Positions 42,978 to 51,206 of a DNA stretch of 64,000 bases are shown here, piece by piece (position 1 is the first letter of the stretch; the number at the start of each line of letters is the position of its first letter). The notes under the pieces are model-generated. The model ran no database searches. It was not told the DNA's origin and saw nothing but the letters and a program-made list of their open reading frames with translations. Both the position numbers and the translations under genes were made by a program. The DNA comes from Actinomadura fibrosa (GTDB taxonomy: Bacteria > Actinomycetota > Actinomycetes > Streptosporangiales > Streptosporangiaceae): contig NZ_CAACUY010000006.1 of the NCBI RefSeq assembly GCF_900659615.1, forward strand, positions 1 to 64,000, read 5' to 3'.

Positions 42978-43028
42978 GCAAAGCCCTTGGCGGTCGGCGC
43001 TGGCGCGCCTCCCTTCAACGGGCTTTGC
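42978..43028. repeat. Inverted repeat in the 42928-43217 gap
   Basis: GCAAAGCCC (42978-42986) pairs with GGGCTTTGC (43020-43028) around a 33-nt GC-rich loop. It may act as a terminator for convergent genes. The rest of the 290-bp gap has no supported gene; short Arg/Leu-rich open frames there lack ribosome sites. Confidence 0.4.
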
Positions 43029-43217
43029 GGCGATCGCTGCATCGCTTCGGCTCGCCTGGCGGCTCACTTCGCGATCAGATCCTCGCAAGCTCGGATCTGG
43101 CTTCGCACGCGATCGCAACGCCCCGGCTCGCCGACACTTCGGTTCATACCTTGCCCCGACCGTGTCCCCGCTGGTCCGTGCTCCTGCGGTTTGTCCCTCG
43201 CCGCTTCGCGGCTTCGG

Positions 43218-44156
43218 TCAGGCTTCTTGGCGCTTCTTGGTCAGGGTGCCTAGGGTTTGCCAGGTCTTTTTGCGGGTGTCTGGGCCTGCTAGGTCTGTTT
43301 GGGTTAGGACCACTTCTGTGGCGCCTGCGTCGAAGTAGCGTGCTACTTCGGCTGACAACTTCTTCTCGTCGCCGACGACCACTAGTTCTGCGGCCTTGGT
43401 CTTGCCTTCCAGGGCGATGACTCGCTGGTAGGACGGGATTCTGTCGTAGAAGGCGGTTTGGGTGGCGGCGGCTTCTTGGGCGGTGTCGATGTCGTCGGTG
43501 ACTACGCCTGCCAGGAGGGCCACGATGCGGGGGGCGGGGCGGCCGGCTTGTTCGGCGGCCTTGGTGATGGCTGGGACGATGTGCTCGCTCAGCGTCCGGG
43601 GGCCGGCCAGGAAGGGGAGCGTGCCGTCGGCCAGTTCGCCGGTGACGCGGAGGGCCTGCGGGCCCATCGCCGCGACCAGCAGCGGGACGGGGGGTTCGGC
43701 GCCCGGGACGGTGGTGGGCAGCGGCGGCGCGGCGGTCAGGGTCTCGCCGTGGAGGTCGGCGGTGCCGGTCTCGACCAGAGAGCGCAGGGCGGTGAGGAAC
43801 TCCGCCAGCCGCGTGATCGGGCGCTCGTACGGGACGCCGAAGACCGGTTCCACGAACGCCTTCGCGCCGAGGGCGAGGCCGAGGTGGTAGCGGCCGCGGG
43901 TCGCGGCCTGGGCCGTCTGCGCCTGGCTCGCCACGAGGATCGGGTGCCGGGCGAAGATCGGGACGGCGGAGGTGCCGACGTGCAGGGCGGGCACCTCGCG
44001 GCCGACGATGGACGCCAGTCCGACCGAGTCGTAGTCGAAGCGCTGGCCCAGCCAGGCGGAGGCCAGGCCCGCGTCGGCGGCCTCCTTCGCCAGGGTGACG
44101 GTCTCGTCGACGAGGTTGCCGGTGGGGGAGGGGTGCAGGGCTACGCCGATGGTCAT
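43218..44156 (-). CDS. F420-dependent LLM-class oxidoreductase
   Basis: 312 residues. Luciferase-like fold with MTIGVALHPSPTGNL, ADAGLASAWLGQRFDYDS, GTSAVPIFARHP and GRYHLGLALGAK, typical of an actinobacterial F420-dependent subfamily. It ends in a Lys/Arg-rich tail. Substrate unknown. No operon partners. Confidence 0.88.
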   Translation of the reverse strand: MTIGVALHPSPTGNLVDETVTLAKEAADAGLASAWLGQRFDYDSVGLASIVGREVPALHVGTSAVPIFARHPILVASQAQTAQAATRGRYHLGLALGAKAFVEPVFGVPYERPITRLAEFLTALRSLVETGTADLHGETLTAAPPLPTTVPGAEPPVPLLVAAMGPQALRVTGELADGTLPFLAGPRTLSEHIVPAITKAAEQAGRPAPRIVALLAGVVTDDIDTAQEAAATQTAFYDRIPSYQRVIALEGKTKAAELVVVGDEKKLSAEVARYFDAGATEVVLTQTDLAGPDTRKKTWQTLGTLTKKRQEA

Positions 44157-44208
44157 GTCGGCGGCAACCCCTCAGTGATTTCCTTGTATTCCCATCGGCA
44201 TTATTTTT

Positions 44209-45147
44209 TCAGCGCATGCTGGAGACGACCATGGTGGTCAGCTGCTCGATCGTGGTCACGCCGGACTCCATGGTCGGGCTCTCCGCGCTGCACGCCGCGA
44301 CGAGGAAGTCGTGGTCGGGGCCGGTGATGCGGCCGATGCTGTTGACGGCCCAGCCGTGGCCCTGGTGGTGGACGGGCGTCCAGCCGTTCTTGAGCGCGAC
44401 GCGTTCGCCGCTCAGGGCGGCCTTGCTGATGCCCCACGCCTGCTCGTGGAGGACGGAGCCCATGAGGCCGAGCACGTAGGCGCGGCCGGGGGCGCCGAGC
44501 GGGCTCGTGGACGTGGTCAGGGCGCTGAGCAGGCGCACCTGGTCGGCGGGGCTCGTCAGCGAGGAGCCCCAGGACGTGGTGAACGGGGTCGTGCTCCGCA
44601 GGCCGAGGTGCCGGTTCGCCCTTTGGATGCCCGTCCCGTAGCCGGATCTGGCGTACAGGGCGTCGGCCGCCGTGTTGTCGCTCTCCCTGATCATCCGGTC
44701 GGCGAGGTCGCGCTCCTCGGTCGACAGGTCCCGGTGGCGGCCCTGGCGCTGGAGGAGCAGGCCGGTGAGGATGTCCACCTTCATGACGCTGGCGATGACG
44801 AAGCGGGCGTTCTCGTTGTGCCCGAACGCCCTGCCGGTGCGCAGGTCGAGCGCCATCACGCCCGCCTTGGCCGGACGTCCCGCGAGGTACGCCTGGACGG
44901 TCCGCCGCAGTCTCGCGGGGTCGAACCGGAGCCGTCGCAGCGTGTCCTTCGCGGTGTCCCGCGATCCGGCCGCGATGTCGGCGGCGTGGTCTCCGGAGTG
45001 CGGGGTGCGGGGGGCGTCGGCCTGCTCGGCGGGGCGTGTGCGGTCGGTGTCCGGTCCGTCCCGCATGACCAGGGCGGCCATGAGGCCGGCTCCGGTCGAC
45101 ACCACGGCGGACGCCGCGATGAGGAGCACGGTGAAGTGGCGCCGCAT
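44209..45147 (-). CDS. Class A beta-lactamase-like serine hydrolase
   Basis: 312 residues. An N-terminal hydrophobic segment (FTVLLIAASAVVSTGAGLMAALV) is a signal or anchor. The beta-lactamase fold has SVMK (SxxK), ESDNTA (SDN) and KNGW in place of KTG. This is the beta-lactamase2 (PF13354) pattern often seen in actinomycete secreted proteins. Beta-lactam hydrolysis is not shown; peptidoglycan-related roles are possible. Confidence 0.85.
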   Translation of the reverse strand: MRRHFTVLLIAASAVVSTGAGLMAALVMRDGPDTDRTRPAEQADAPRTPHSGDHAADIAAGSRDTAKDTLRRLRFDPARLRRTVQAYLAGRPAKAGVMALDLRTGRAFGHNENARFVIASVMKVDILTGLLLQRQGRHRDLSTEERDLADRMIRESDNTAADALYARSGYGTGIQRANRHLGLRSTTPFTTSWGSSLTSPADQVRLLSALTTSTSPLGAPGRAYVLGLMGSVLHEQAWGISKAALSGERVALKNGWTPVHHQGHGWAVNSIGRITGPDHDFLVAACSAESPTMESGVTTIEQLTTMVVSSMR

Positions 45148-45333
45148 CGATCCCCCGATCCGCGCGACGGCGGCGGTCCCGCCGGACCACCATGATCACT
45201 CGCGGCCTACCCGGGGGGCTTCGTCCTTCACCCGGTGCCCTTCGACCCGTACGGAGTCTTTGTCGTCCATTACCGGATTGAGGGTGCCCGGAGGGTCGAG
45301 CAGTGCGACCTCTGGGGGCAGATCTTCTCGGGA

Positions 45334-45789
45334 TTACAGGATTCCCGGCAGGCGGGCCGGGCAGCCGGGTTCGCAGCGTTCGGAGTGCCAGGCGACCCGG
45401 CGGGCGTAGCCGTTGAGCCTGCGGCGCAGCACCGCCCGTGTCAGGGGGCCGGCGCCGGGGAGGCCTCCCTCGAAGACGCCGCGCCACCGGATCAGCGTGT
45501 TGGAGCCCTGCGGGACCAGCGTGATCTCGGCGCGCAGGCCGCGGGACGGGCCGGCGAGCGCGACGTAGCCGTAGCGGCGGGGCGGCTCGTAGACGACGAC
45601 CTCCTCGCGCCACGGCGGGATGTACCGGATGGCCCCGATTCCGTTGGGATGCTCCCGGCCCGCGCGCTCGCGCCGCGGGCGCGTCCAGAATCCGCCCCAT
45701 TCGCCCCACGCCTCCGCCACGCAGAGGTGCTTGAAGATCACCTCGGGCGCGGCGAAGCAGGTGGCGGTCGCCTCGATCTCGTACGGCAT
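45334..45789 (-). CDS. SRPBCC-family protein
   Basis: 151 residues. MPYEIEATATCFAAPEVIFKHLCVAEAWGEW begins a START-like fold, with WREEVVVYEPPRRYGYVAL and NTLIRWRGVFEG. Binds a small hydrophobic ligand, probably; polyketide cyclase-like annotations are common. ATG 45789 with GGGGAAGG upstream. Alone. Confidence 0.8.
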   Translation of the reverse strand: MPYEIEATATCFAAPEVIFKHLCVAEAWGEWGGFWTRPRRERAGREHPNGIGAIRYIPPWREEVVVYEPPRRYGYVALAGPSRGLRAEITLVPQGSNTLIRWRGVFEGGLPGAGPLTRAVLRRRLNGYARRVAWHSERCEPGCPARLPGIL

Positions 45790-45969
45790 GCCTTCCCCCG
45801 CTTCCCGGCCGCCCGCGCGGCGGACGGGCGCCGGCAAGGGCTCCGCCGCGCGAGCGCGACAGGGGGGTACATGCCCGCTCTGGCGAAGATAACGGCCCGT
45901 GACCGCGAGCTTTTGGAACGTGACAACCGCGTGGGGCGCCCTTTCCTCCCGCTTCAGCCCGTTCTCGAT

Positions 45970-46713
45970 TCAGGCCGTGTCGACGACCTGGAACGCCTCC
46001 GCCAGGCGGCCCCCGGGCAGGCCCGCGGCGGTCGCGTTGGCGGACAGCCAGCCGCGCAGCATGTCGTGGAGCCCGTCGCCCATGTGGCCGGTCTGGCTGG
46101 CGTGGGCGCGCAGCGCGTTGACCTTCCGGTCGTACTGGTCGGTCATGTCGACGTGGTGGTTCACCGCCGGGCCGCCGCTGATCCACACCTCGCGGGCCGT
46201 CCAGGCGTCGAGGCCCTCGGCGGAGAGCAGCTCGGGGAACGCGTAGGGGTTGCGCGCGTCCGGGTACACGGCGTCCAGGGCCGCGGACCCCACCGCCCGG
46301 TGGTCGGGGTGGCTCGGGTAGATCCGCTCGTAGTTGCGCTCCGGGCTCGGCATCAGCACCCGGTCGGGCCGCACCTGGCGGATCACCCGCGCGATGTCGC
46401 GGCGCAGGTCGAGCGTCGCCTCGACGCGGCCGTCGGGATAGCCGAGGAACCGGACGTCGGTCACGCCGACGCACTTGGCGGCGGCGCGCTGCTCGTCGCG
46501 GCGCAGCACGGCCATGTCCGCCCGAGTGACCGCGTCGTCGAACCCGCCCGCGTCGCCGTCGGTGACGATGAGGTACACCACCTCGATGCCCCGGTCCGTC
46601 CAGCCCGCCACCGTCCCGGCCGCGCCGAAGTCGACGTCGTCGGGATGCGCCATCACGGCGAGGATTCGCCGCACCTCACTGTCGTCCAGAACATCGGTCA
46701 CGGTTTCAACCAT
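45970..46713 (-). CDS. PIG-L family deacetylase
   Basis: 247 residues. ILAVMAHPDDVDFGAAGT provides the zinc-binding AHPDD motif. RRDEQRAAAKCVGVTDVRFLGYPDG and IYPSHPDHRAVG are typical of the LmbE/MshB-type N-acetylglucosaminyl deacetylases. Substrate may be a glycan or thiol conjugate. Divergent from dhaK. Confidence 0.9.
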   Translation of the reverse strand: MVETVTDVLDDSEVRRILAVMAHPDDVDFGAAGTVAGWTDRGIEVVYLIVTDGDAGGFDDAVTRADMAVLRRDEQRAAAKCVGVTDVRFLGYPDGRVEATLDLRRDIARVIRQVRPDRVLMPSPERNYERIYPSHPDHRAVGSAALDAVYPDARNPYAFPELLSAEGLDAWTAREVWISGGPAVNHHVDMTDQYDRKVNALRAHASQTGHMGDGLHDMLRGWLSANATAAGLPGGRLAEAFQVVDTA

Positions 46714-46821
46714 AAGCGGCGCGCGCGGCACCCGGCACTCCGTGCGATCAAGAAGCGCGCTTTCCGCGCTGATCGCCCTTTGGGCCTGGGACGCCGCGTC
46801 CGGGCGGGGTAGAGCTGAGAC

Positions 46822-47817
46822 ATGCGCAAACTCATCAACGCCCCCGCGGACGTCGTCTCCGACGCGCTGCGCGGACTCGCCGCGGCCCACCCCTCGTTGC
46901 GCGTTGATCCCGGGAGCGGGACGGTCCTGCGGGCGGACGCGCCGCGCGCCGGGAAGGTCGCCCTCGTGTCCGGCGGCGGCTCCGGCCACGAGCCGCTGCA
47001 CGCCGGGTTCGTCGGCCACGGGATGCTCGACGCGGCCTGCGCCGGGGAGGTGTTCACCTCGCCGGTGCCCGACCAGATCATCGCCGCGACCATGGCGGTC
47101 AGCGGCGGTGCGGGTGTCGTGCACATCGTCAAGAACTACACGGGCGACGTCCTCAACTTCCGGATGGCCGCCGAGCTGGCCGAGGACGAGGAGATCGAGG
47201 TCGCCACCGTCCTCGTGGACGACGACGTCGCCGTCGAGGACAGCACCTACACCGCGGGCCGCCGCGGCACGGGCGCCACCCTGTTCGTCGAGAAGATCGC
47301 CGGGGCGCTCGCCGAGGAGGGCGCCGACCTCGCCGCCGTCGCCGCGGTGGCGCGCGAGGTCAACGAGCGCAGCCGCTCGTTCGGCGTGGCCCTGTCGCCC
47401 TGCACGGTGCCGGCGGCGGGCACGCCCACGTTCGAGCTGGGCGAGGACGAGATGGAGCTCGGCATCGGCATCCACGGCGAGCCCGGCCGCGAGCGCGTGA
47501 AGGCGGGCACCGCCGCGGAGATCGTGGACGCGGCGCTGACCGCGATCGACGCCGACATGCCGCTCGCCGGGGAGGAGCTGCTCGTCCTCGTGAACGGGAT
47601 GGGCGGCACCCCGCTCATCGAGCAGTACGTCGCCTACGCGGCGGCGGCCGAGTGGCTCACCGCGCACGGCGCCGCCGTCGTCCGCCCCCTGGTCGGCGGT
47701 TACGTGACGAGCCTGGAGATGGCCGGCTGCATGGTGAGCGTGTGCCGGCTGACGCCGCGGCTGACCCGGCTGTGGGACGCGCCCGTCGAGACGCCCGCGC
47801 TGAGGTGGGGCCGATGA
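46822..47817 (+). CDS. dhaK: Dihydroxyacetone kinase subunit DhaK
   Basis: 331 residues. It binds dihydroxyacetone through a covalent hemiaminal to the His in [26 protein letters not shown] and NYTGDVLNF are further signatures. It works with DhaL and DhaM to phosphorylate dihydroxyacetone with PEP-derived phosphate. The last codons overlap the dhaL start (ATGA). First gene of dhaKLM. Confidence 0.95.
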   Translation: MRKLINAPADVVSDALRGLAAAHPSLRVDPGSGTVLRADAPRAGKVALVSGGGSGHEPLHAGFVGHGMLDAACAGEVFTSPVPDQIIAATMAVSGGAGVVHIVKNYTGDVLNFRMAAELAEDEEIEVATVLVDDDVAVEDSTYTAGRRGTGATLFVEKIAGALAEEGADLAAVAAVAREVNERSRSFGVALSPCTVPAAGTPTFELGEDEMELGIGIHGEPGRERVKAGTAAEIVDAALTAIDADMPLAGEELLVLVNGMGGTPLIEQYVAYAAAAEWLTAHGAAVVRPLVGGYVTSLEMAGCMVSVCRLTPRLTRLWDAPVETPALRWGR

Positions 47818-48500
47818 GCGCCGGGGCGGCGGGCGGCCGCGCGCTGGACGGCGCGGGCGTCGCGTCCTGGATCCGGCACGCGGCGCGCCTGGTCTCCGCC
47901 GACGCCGAGCGCCTCACCCGGCTCGACGCGGCCATCGGCGACGGCGACCACGGCCTCAACCTCGACCGCGGGCTCACCGCCGCCGTCGAGGCCGTCGAGG
48001 CGCTGCCGGGCGGCACGCCGCCCGGCAAGGTCCTCATCGCCGCCGGGCGCGCGATCGTCTCCAAGACCGGCGGCGCGTCCGGGCCCCTGTACGGGACGGC
48101 GCTGCGCCGCGCGGGCAAGGCGCTCGGCACCGCCGACACCGCTGACGCCGCTGCCCTCGGCGACGCGCTCGCCGCCGCGCTGGAGGGCGTCCGGGAACTC
48201 GGGCAGGCCGCCGAAGGGGACAAGACCATGGTGGACGCGCTGCTCCCCGCGGTCGCCGGGTACGAGGCCGCGCTGGCGGACGGCGCCGACCTCGCCGCCT
48301 GCGCGCGCGCCGCCGCCGACGGCGCCGCCCGGGGCGCCGAGGCGACCGTCCCGCTCCAGGCGCGCAAGGGCAGGGCCAGCTACCTGGGCCCGCGCAGCAC
48401 CGGGCACATGGACCCCGGCGCCTCGTCGACCGCGCTCGTCCTGCGCGCGCTCGCCGACGTCACCGCGGAAGGGGGTGCCGCGTGGTCGGGCTCGTCGTGA
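47814..48500 (+). CDS. dhaL: Dihydroxyacetone kinase subunit DhaL
   Basis: 228 residues. ADP-binding subunit with [14 protein letters not shown] (Asp residues for Mg), [11 protein letters not shown] and [12 protein letters not shown]. The C-terminal [22 protein letters not shown] is conserved. It overlaps dhaM by 19 nt. All-helical cytoplasmic protein. Confidence 0.95.
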   Translation: MSAGAAGGRALDGAGVASWIRHAARLVSADAERLTRLDAAIGDGDHGLNLDRGLTAAVEAVEALPGGTPPGKVLIAAGRAIVSKTGGASGPLYGTALRRAGKALGTADTADAAALGDALAAALEGVRELGQAAEGDKTMVDALLPAVAGYEAALADGADLAACARAAADGAARGAEATVPLQARKGRASYLGPRSTGHMDPGASSTALVLRALADVTAEGGAAWSGSS

Positions 48501-48886
48501 TCTCGCACAGCCGCATCCTCGCCGAGGGCGTGGCCGAGCTCGCCCGCGCGCTCGGCGTCGGGAAGGCCGTCGTGGAACCCGCCGGAGGCGACGCCGACGG
48601 CGGGTTCGGGACCAGCATCGACCTCGTCGAGCGCGCCGTCGCCGCCGCGGACGGCGGCGACGGCGTCGTGCTGCTCGCCGACCTCGGCAGCTCCGTCCTC
48701 ACCGCGAAGATGTACATCGAGGACGCCGCCGAGGACGACGAGGACGGCGTCCAGGGCGGTGTCGTCCTCGCGGACGCGCCGCTCGTCGAGGGCGCCGTCG
48801 CGGCGGCCTCGATGGCCGCGGCTGGCGCCGACCTGGCCGCCGTGCTCGCCGCCGCCGAGTCCGCCCGCGACCACCGCAAGAGCTGA
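48482..48886 (+). CDS. dhaM: PTS-dependent phosphotransfer subunit DhaM
   Basis: 134 residues, single EIIA(Man)-type domain. The phosphorylated His9 is in [13 protein letters not shown], and VVLLADLGSS and MYIEDAAEDD follow. Actinobacterial DhaM usually has only this domain, so the length is normal. It receives phosphate from HPr and passes it to DhaL-bound ADP. GTG start within dhaL. Confidence 0.93.
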   Translation: MVGLVVISHSRILAEGVAELARALGVGKAVVEPAGGDADGGFGTSIDLVERAVAAADGGDGVVLLADLGSSVLTAKMYIEDAAEDDEDGVQGGVVLADAPLVEGAVAAASMAAAGADLAAVLAAAESARDHRKS

Positions 48887-48904
48887 GGCGGCGGCGCCGG
48901 GAGC

Positions 48905-49210
48905 TCAGGAACCCGAGACCTCCAGGAGGGTGGCCAGGGGCGCCTTCGCGTCCGCGGACGGGTCGCCGCGCAGCTCGTACGTCCGCGAGCCGGCGGCGCC
49001 CGGGTCGTCCGGGTCCTCCACCGTGATCCGGTAGGAGGGGATGTCGGCGCCGATCTCGCTCGTGCCGCCGCGGGCTTCCGCGGCGGCCAGCTCGTCCACC
49101 GCCTCCCTGATGCGCTTGGCCTCGCCCGGCGGCAGGTCCGCGGTGTCGTACTGCGCGACGACCACGTCCCGTCCCGCGAAGCCGCCGCTGCTCTCGATCG
49201 TCACGCGCAT
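48905..49210 (-). CDS. Emfourin-like protease inhibitor
   Basis: 101 residues, starting MRVTIESSGGFAGRDVVVAQYDT, then DLPPGEAKRIREAVDEL and ITVEDPDDPGAAGSRTYEL. This resembles emfourin, the small protein inhibitor of protealysin-type M4 metalloproteases, usually encoded beside its target. A zinc metalloprotease gene starts the same unit just upstream (130 nt gap). No signal peptide, in line with a cytoplasmic pairing. Confidence 0.7.
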   Translation of the reverse strand: MRVTIESSGGFAGRDVVVAQYDTADLPPGEAKRIREAVDELAAAEARGGTSEIGADIPSYRITVEDPDDPGAAGSRTYELRGDPSADAKAPLATLLEVSGS

Positions 49211-49340
49211 GGCACGCCACCTTTCCGGCGGGCCTCCGCAGGACCGCCTCCCCGGTCGTCATGCCCGCCTTCGGGCGTGACGACCGGGAAGACCGGTCTT
49301 TTCGTACGGGACCGCCCGGCTCACCCGCCGGAGGCGCGGC

Positions 49341-50834
49341 TCACTTGCTGAACGCCCTGCTCAGCTCGTCGAGTTCGTGCCGGAGGATGTCGTCGTCCTC
49401 CAGCGTGCCGCGCTTGGCGAGCTTCTTGGCGTCCACGACCCGGTACTCGGGCATCTGCATCGTGCCGCAGCACCGCGAGCGGTCCTGCTCGGCCCGCAGG
49501 CTCGCCGAGTGCTCGTCGTGGGTCTCGACCTCGGTGACGTCGCGGCCGTCGCCGGTGTAGTCGGCCTCGGTCATCTTGACCCGCCCGCTCATCAGGTCCC
49601 GCAGCGGCGTCGCCGCCGTCGTGATCTCGCGGACCGCGAACCGGTTGCGGATGAACGTCCGGTAGATCGCGGGGTCGCCGCGGCTCGCCGAGATCTGGAG
49701 CATCTTGTTCGCCACGTCGACGTACGTCGCGCCCGTCGCCGGGGCCGCCACGATCGCGTCGAACAGCAGCTTGCAGAGCCTGGACGCGACCTCGATCAGG
49801 ATGATCGTCGGGTCCTTCGCGCGCCGCTGGGCGGCCAGCTCGAAGGTGAAGACGTCCGCGAGCACGTCGTAGATCGCCCCGGTGAACACCTGGGAGATCG
49901 CGTGGACCTCGTTGCCGACCTGGCTGAGCTTGAGGTCGTTGTCGGCGTTGCGGAGGCCGGTCGGCAGGCCGAGGGCCCGGCCGAACTCCTCGGCGAGCGC
50001 CGGCAGGAACGACCTGTCGTGCAGGTTCGCCTTGGTCAGCGCCACCAGCGCCTCGGCCTGGTCGGGCTGCGACAGCGCCAGGAAGATCGCCGAGATGTCG
50101 CCGAACGCCTCGTGCAGGCCGCCGGTCTGCGGCGGGTTGCCCGCGGCGAGCCAGCCGGGCTTGAGACCGTCCAGCACCGCGTGGCCCGTCTCGTGGGAGA
50201 CGATGTCGAGCGAGCGGCAGGTGTAGACGGTCGCCGTCGGAGGCTGCCCCTGCGGCGTGAAGAACAGGAACTTCAGCGCCTTGGCCGTGCGGCTGTAGAA
50301 GGCGTTCGCGCCCGTGCCGGCGCGGGGGAACACCGTGATGCGGTCGGTGTTGCCGCCGACGTTCCAGGCGAACGGGATCGGATTGCCGCCGTTGTGCCGC
50401 TCGTACATCGTCAGGGTCTCCCGGACGACGGCGAACGTGTGCGCGCAGTCGAACTGCGGCGAGTTCGGGGGGAAGACGAAGTCGCCGTTGGCGTTCCGCG
50501 CGACCGGCGCGGTGCCCGGCAGCTCCGTCGTGATGCGCGCGTCCGTGGGGCCGTTCAGCACGACTGTCGGGACGAAGACCAGCCGGACGCCGAGCTCGGC
50601 GACCGACGGGTCCTGCTTGTAGATGAGGAAGCGGTGGCCCGCCGCCGCGGGCACCGGGATCGGCACCTCCCGCTCGGCCGGGCGGCGGGTGGCGCGGAGC
50701 GCCCCCTCGACGCGGAGCTGCGGCGCCAGCCGCTCGATGCGCGACTCGGGGACCTCCGTCCCCCGCCCGGGCATGGACTGCACCGGGGCGTACTGCTGTT
50801 GCTGCTGCTGAACGAGCTCCTCCTGGTGGATCAT
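49341..50834 (-). CDS. M4-like gluzincin metalloprotease
   Basis: About 497 residues. VSHETGHAVLDGL (HExxH, about residue 210) and GGLHEAFGDISA about 30 residues on (Glu as third zinc ligand) form an M4-like gluzincin active site. The N-terminus has a Gln run (VQQQQQQYAP). No signal peptide and no M4 propeptide of normal form. ATG 50834 is chosen; GTG 50846 is possible. The downstream emfourin-like gene suggests a protealysin-type enzyme and inhibitor pair. Confidence 0.85.
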   Translation of the reverse strand: MIHQEELVQQQQQQYAPVQSMPGRGTEVPESRIERLAPQLRVEGALRATRRPAEREVPIPVPAAAGHRFLIYKQDPSVAELGVRLVFVPTVVLNGPTDARITTELPGTAPVARNANGDFVFPPNSPQFDCAHTFAVVRETLTMYERHNGGNPIPFAWNVGGNTDRITVFPRAGTGANAFYSRTAKALKFLFFTPQGQPPTATVYTCRSLDIVSHETGHAVLDGLKPGWLAAGNPPQTGGLHEAFGDISAIFLALSQPDQAEALVALTKANLHDRSFLPALAEEFGRALGLPTGLRNADNDLKLSQVGNEVHAISQVFTGAIYDVLADVFTFELAAQRRAKDPTIILIEVASRLCKLLFDAIVAAPATGATYVDVANKMLQISASRGDPAIYRTFIRNRFAVREITTAATPLRDLMSGRVKMTEADYTGDGRDVTEVETHDEHSASLRAEQDRSRCCGTMQMPEYRVVDAKKLAKRGTLEDDDILRHELDELSRAFSK

Positions 50835-51082
50835 CCTCGACGCCACCTTCCGTCACTGTGCGTGGGCCCCTGCTGGCCCTGCGCGGCTGAGGGCGGACGC
50901 GCGAGGACGCCTCCAAGGGGGGATTGAGCCCAGTGGGGCCACCTCAAGGGGCCGACGGGCCGTGGTGCGCGTCGCCCTACGCGGTTCACGCTCCGCCCGT
51001 CACAAGGTCGAGTCAACCCGGAAAGGCGCCGAGTAGCGTCGATTGTCCTAATGCGGACTGGTGACCATGAGCGGACGCCGTG

Positions 51083-51147
51083 TGACCGCAGGCGGCCGCC
51101 CGGATGACCGGAGGCGGCCGTCCGGGTGACCGCGGGCGGCCGTCCGG
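51083..51147. repeat. 22-bp tandem repeat upstream of pcrA
   Basis: Three units (22, 22 and 21 bp) of TGACCG-n-(A/G)GGCGGCCG-n-CCGG. Unit starts are 51083, 51105 and 51127, and a partial fourth begins at 51148. They lie about 60 nt before the pcrA -10. No gene is seen in the 50835-51206 gap. Confidence 0.75.
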
Positions 51148-51195
51148 TGACCGGCGTGTAGCGGCGAGCGCGCCGAAAACGTCCGGGCGGAGCCG

Positions 51196-51201
51196 TACAC
51201 T
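51196..51201 (+). promoter_or_regulatory. -10 of leaderless pcrA promoter
   Basis: TACACT ends 5 nt before GTG 51207 and 8 nt before ATG 51210. No ribosome site is present, so a leaderless pcrA mRNA is likely. Confidence 0.5.
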
Positions 51202-51206
51202 CGCAC

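Noticed and set aside
42976-43420. Short Arg/Leu-rich frames after the DUF4190 gene
   Set aside because: No ribosome site, and they run into the oxidoreductase gene on the other strand.
48482-48886. Truncated DhaM
   Set aside because: A single EIIA domain of about 134 residues is normal for actinobacteria.
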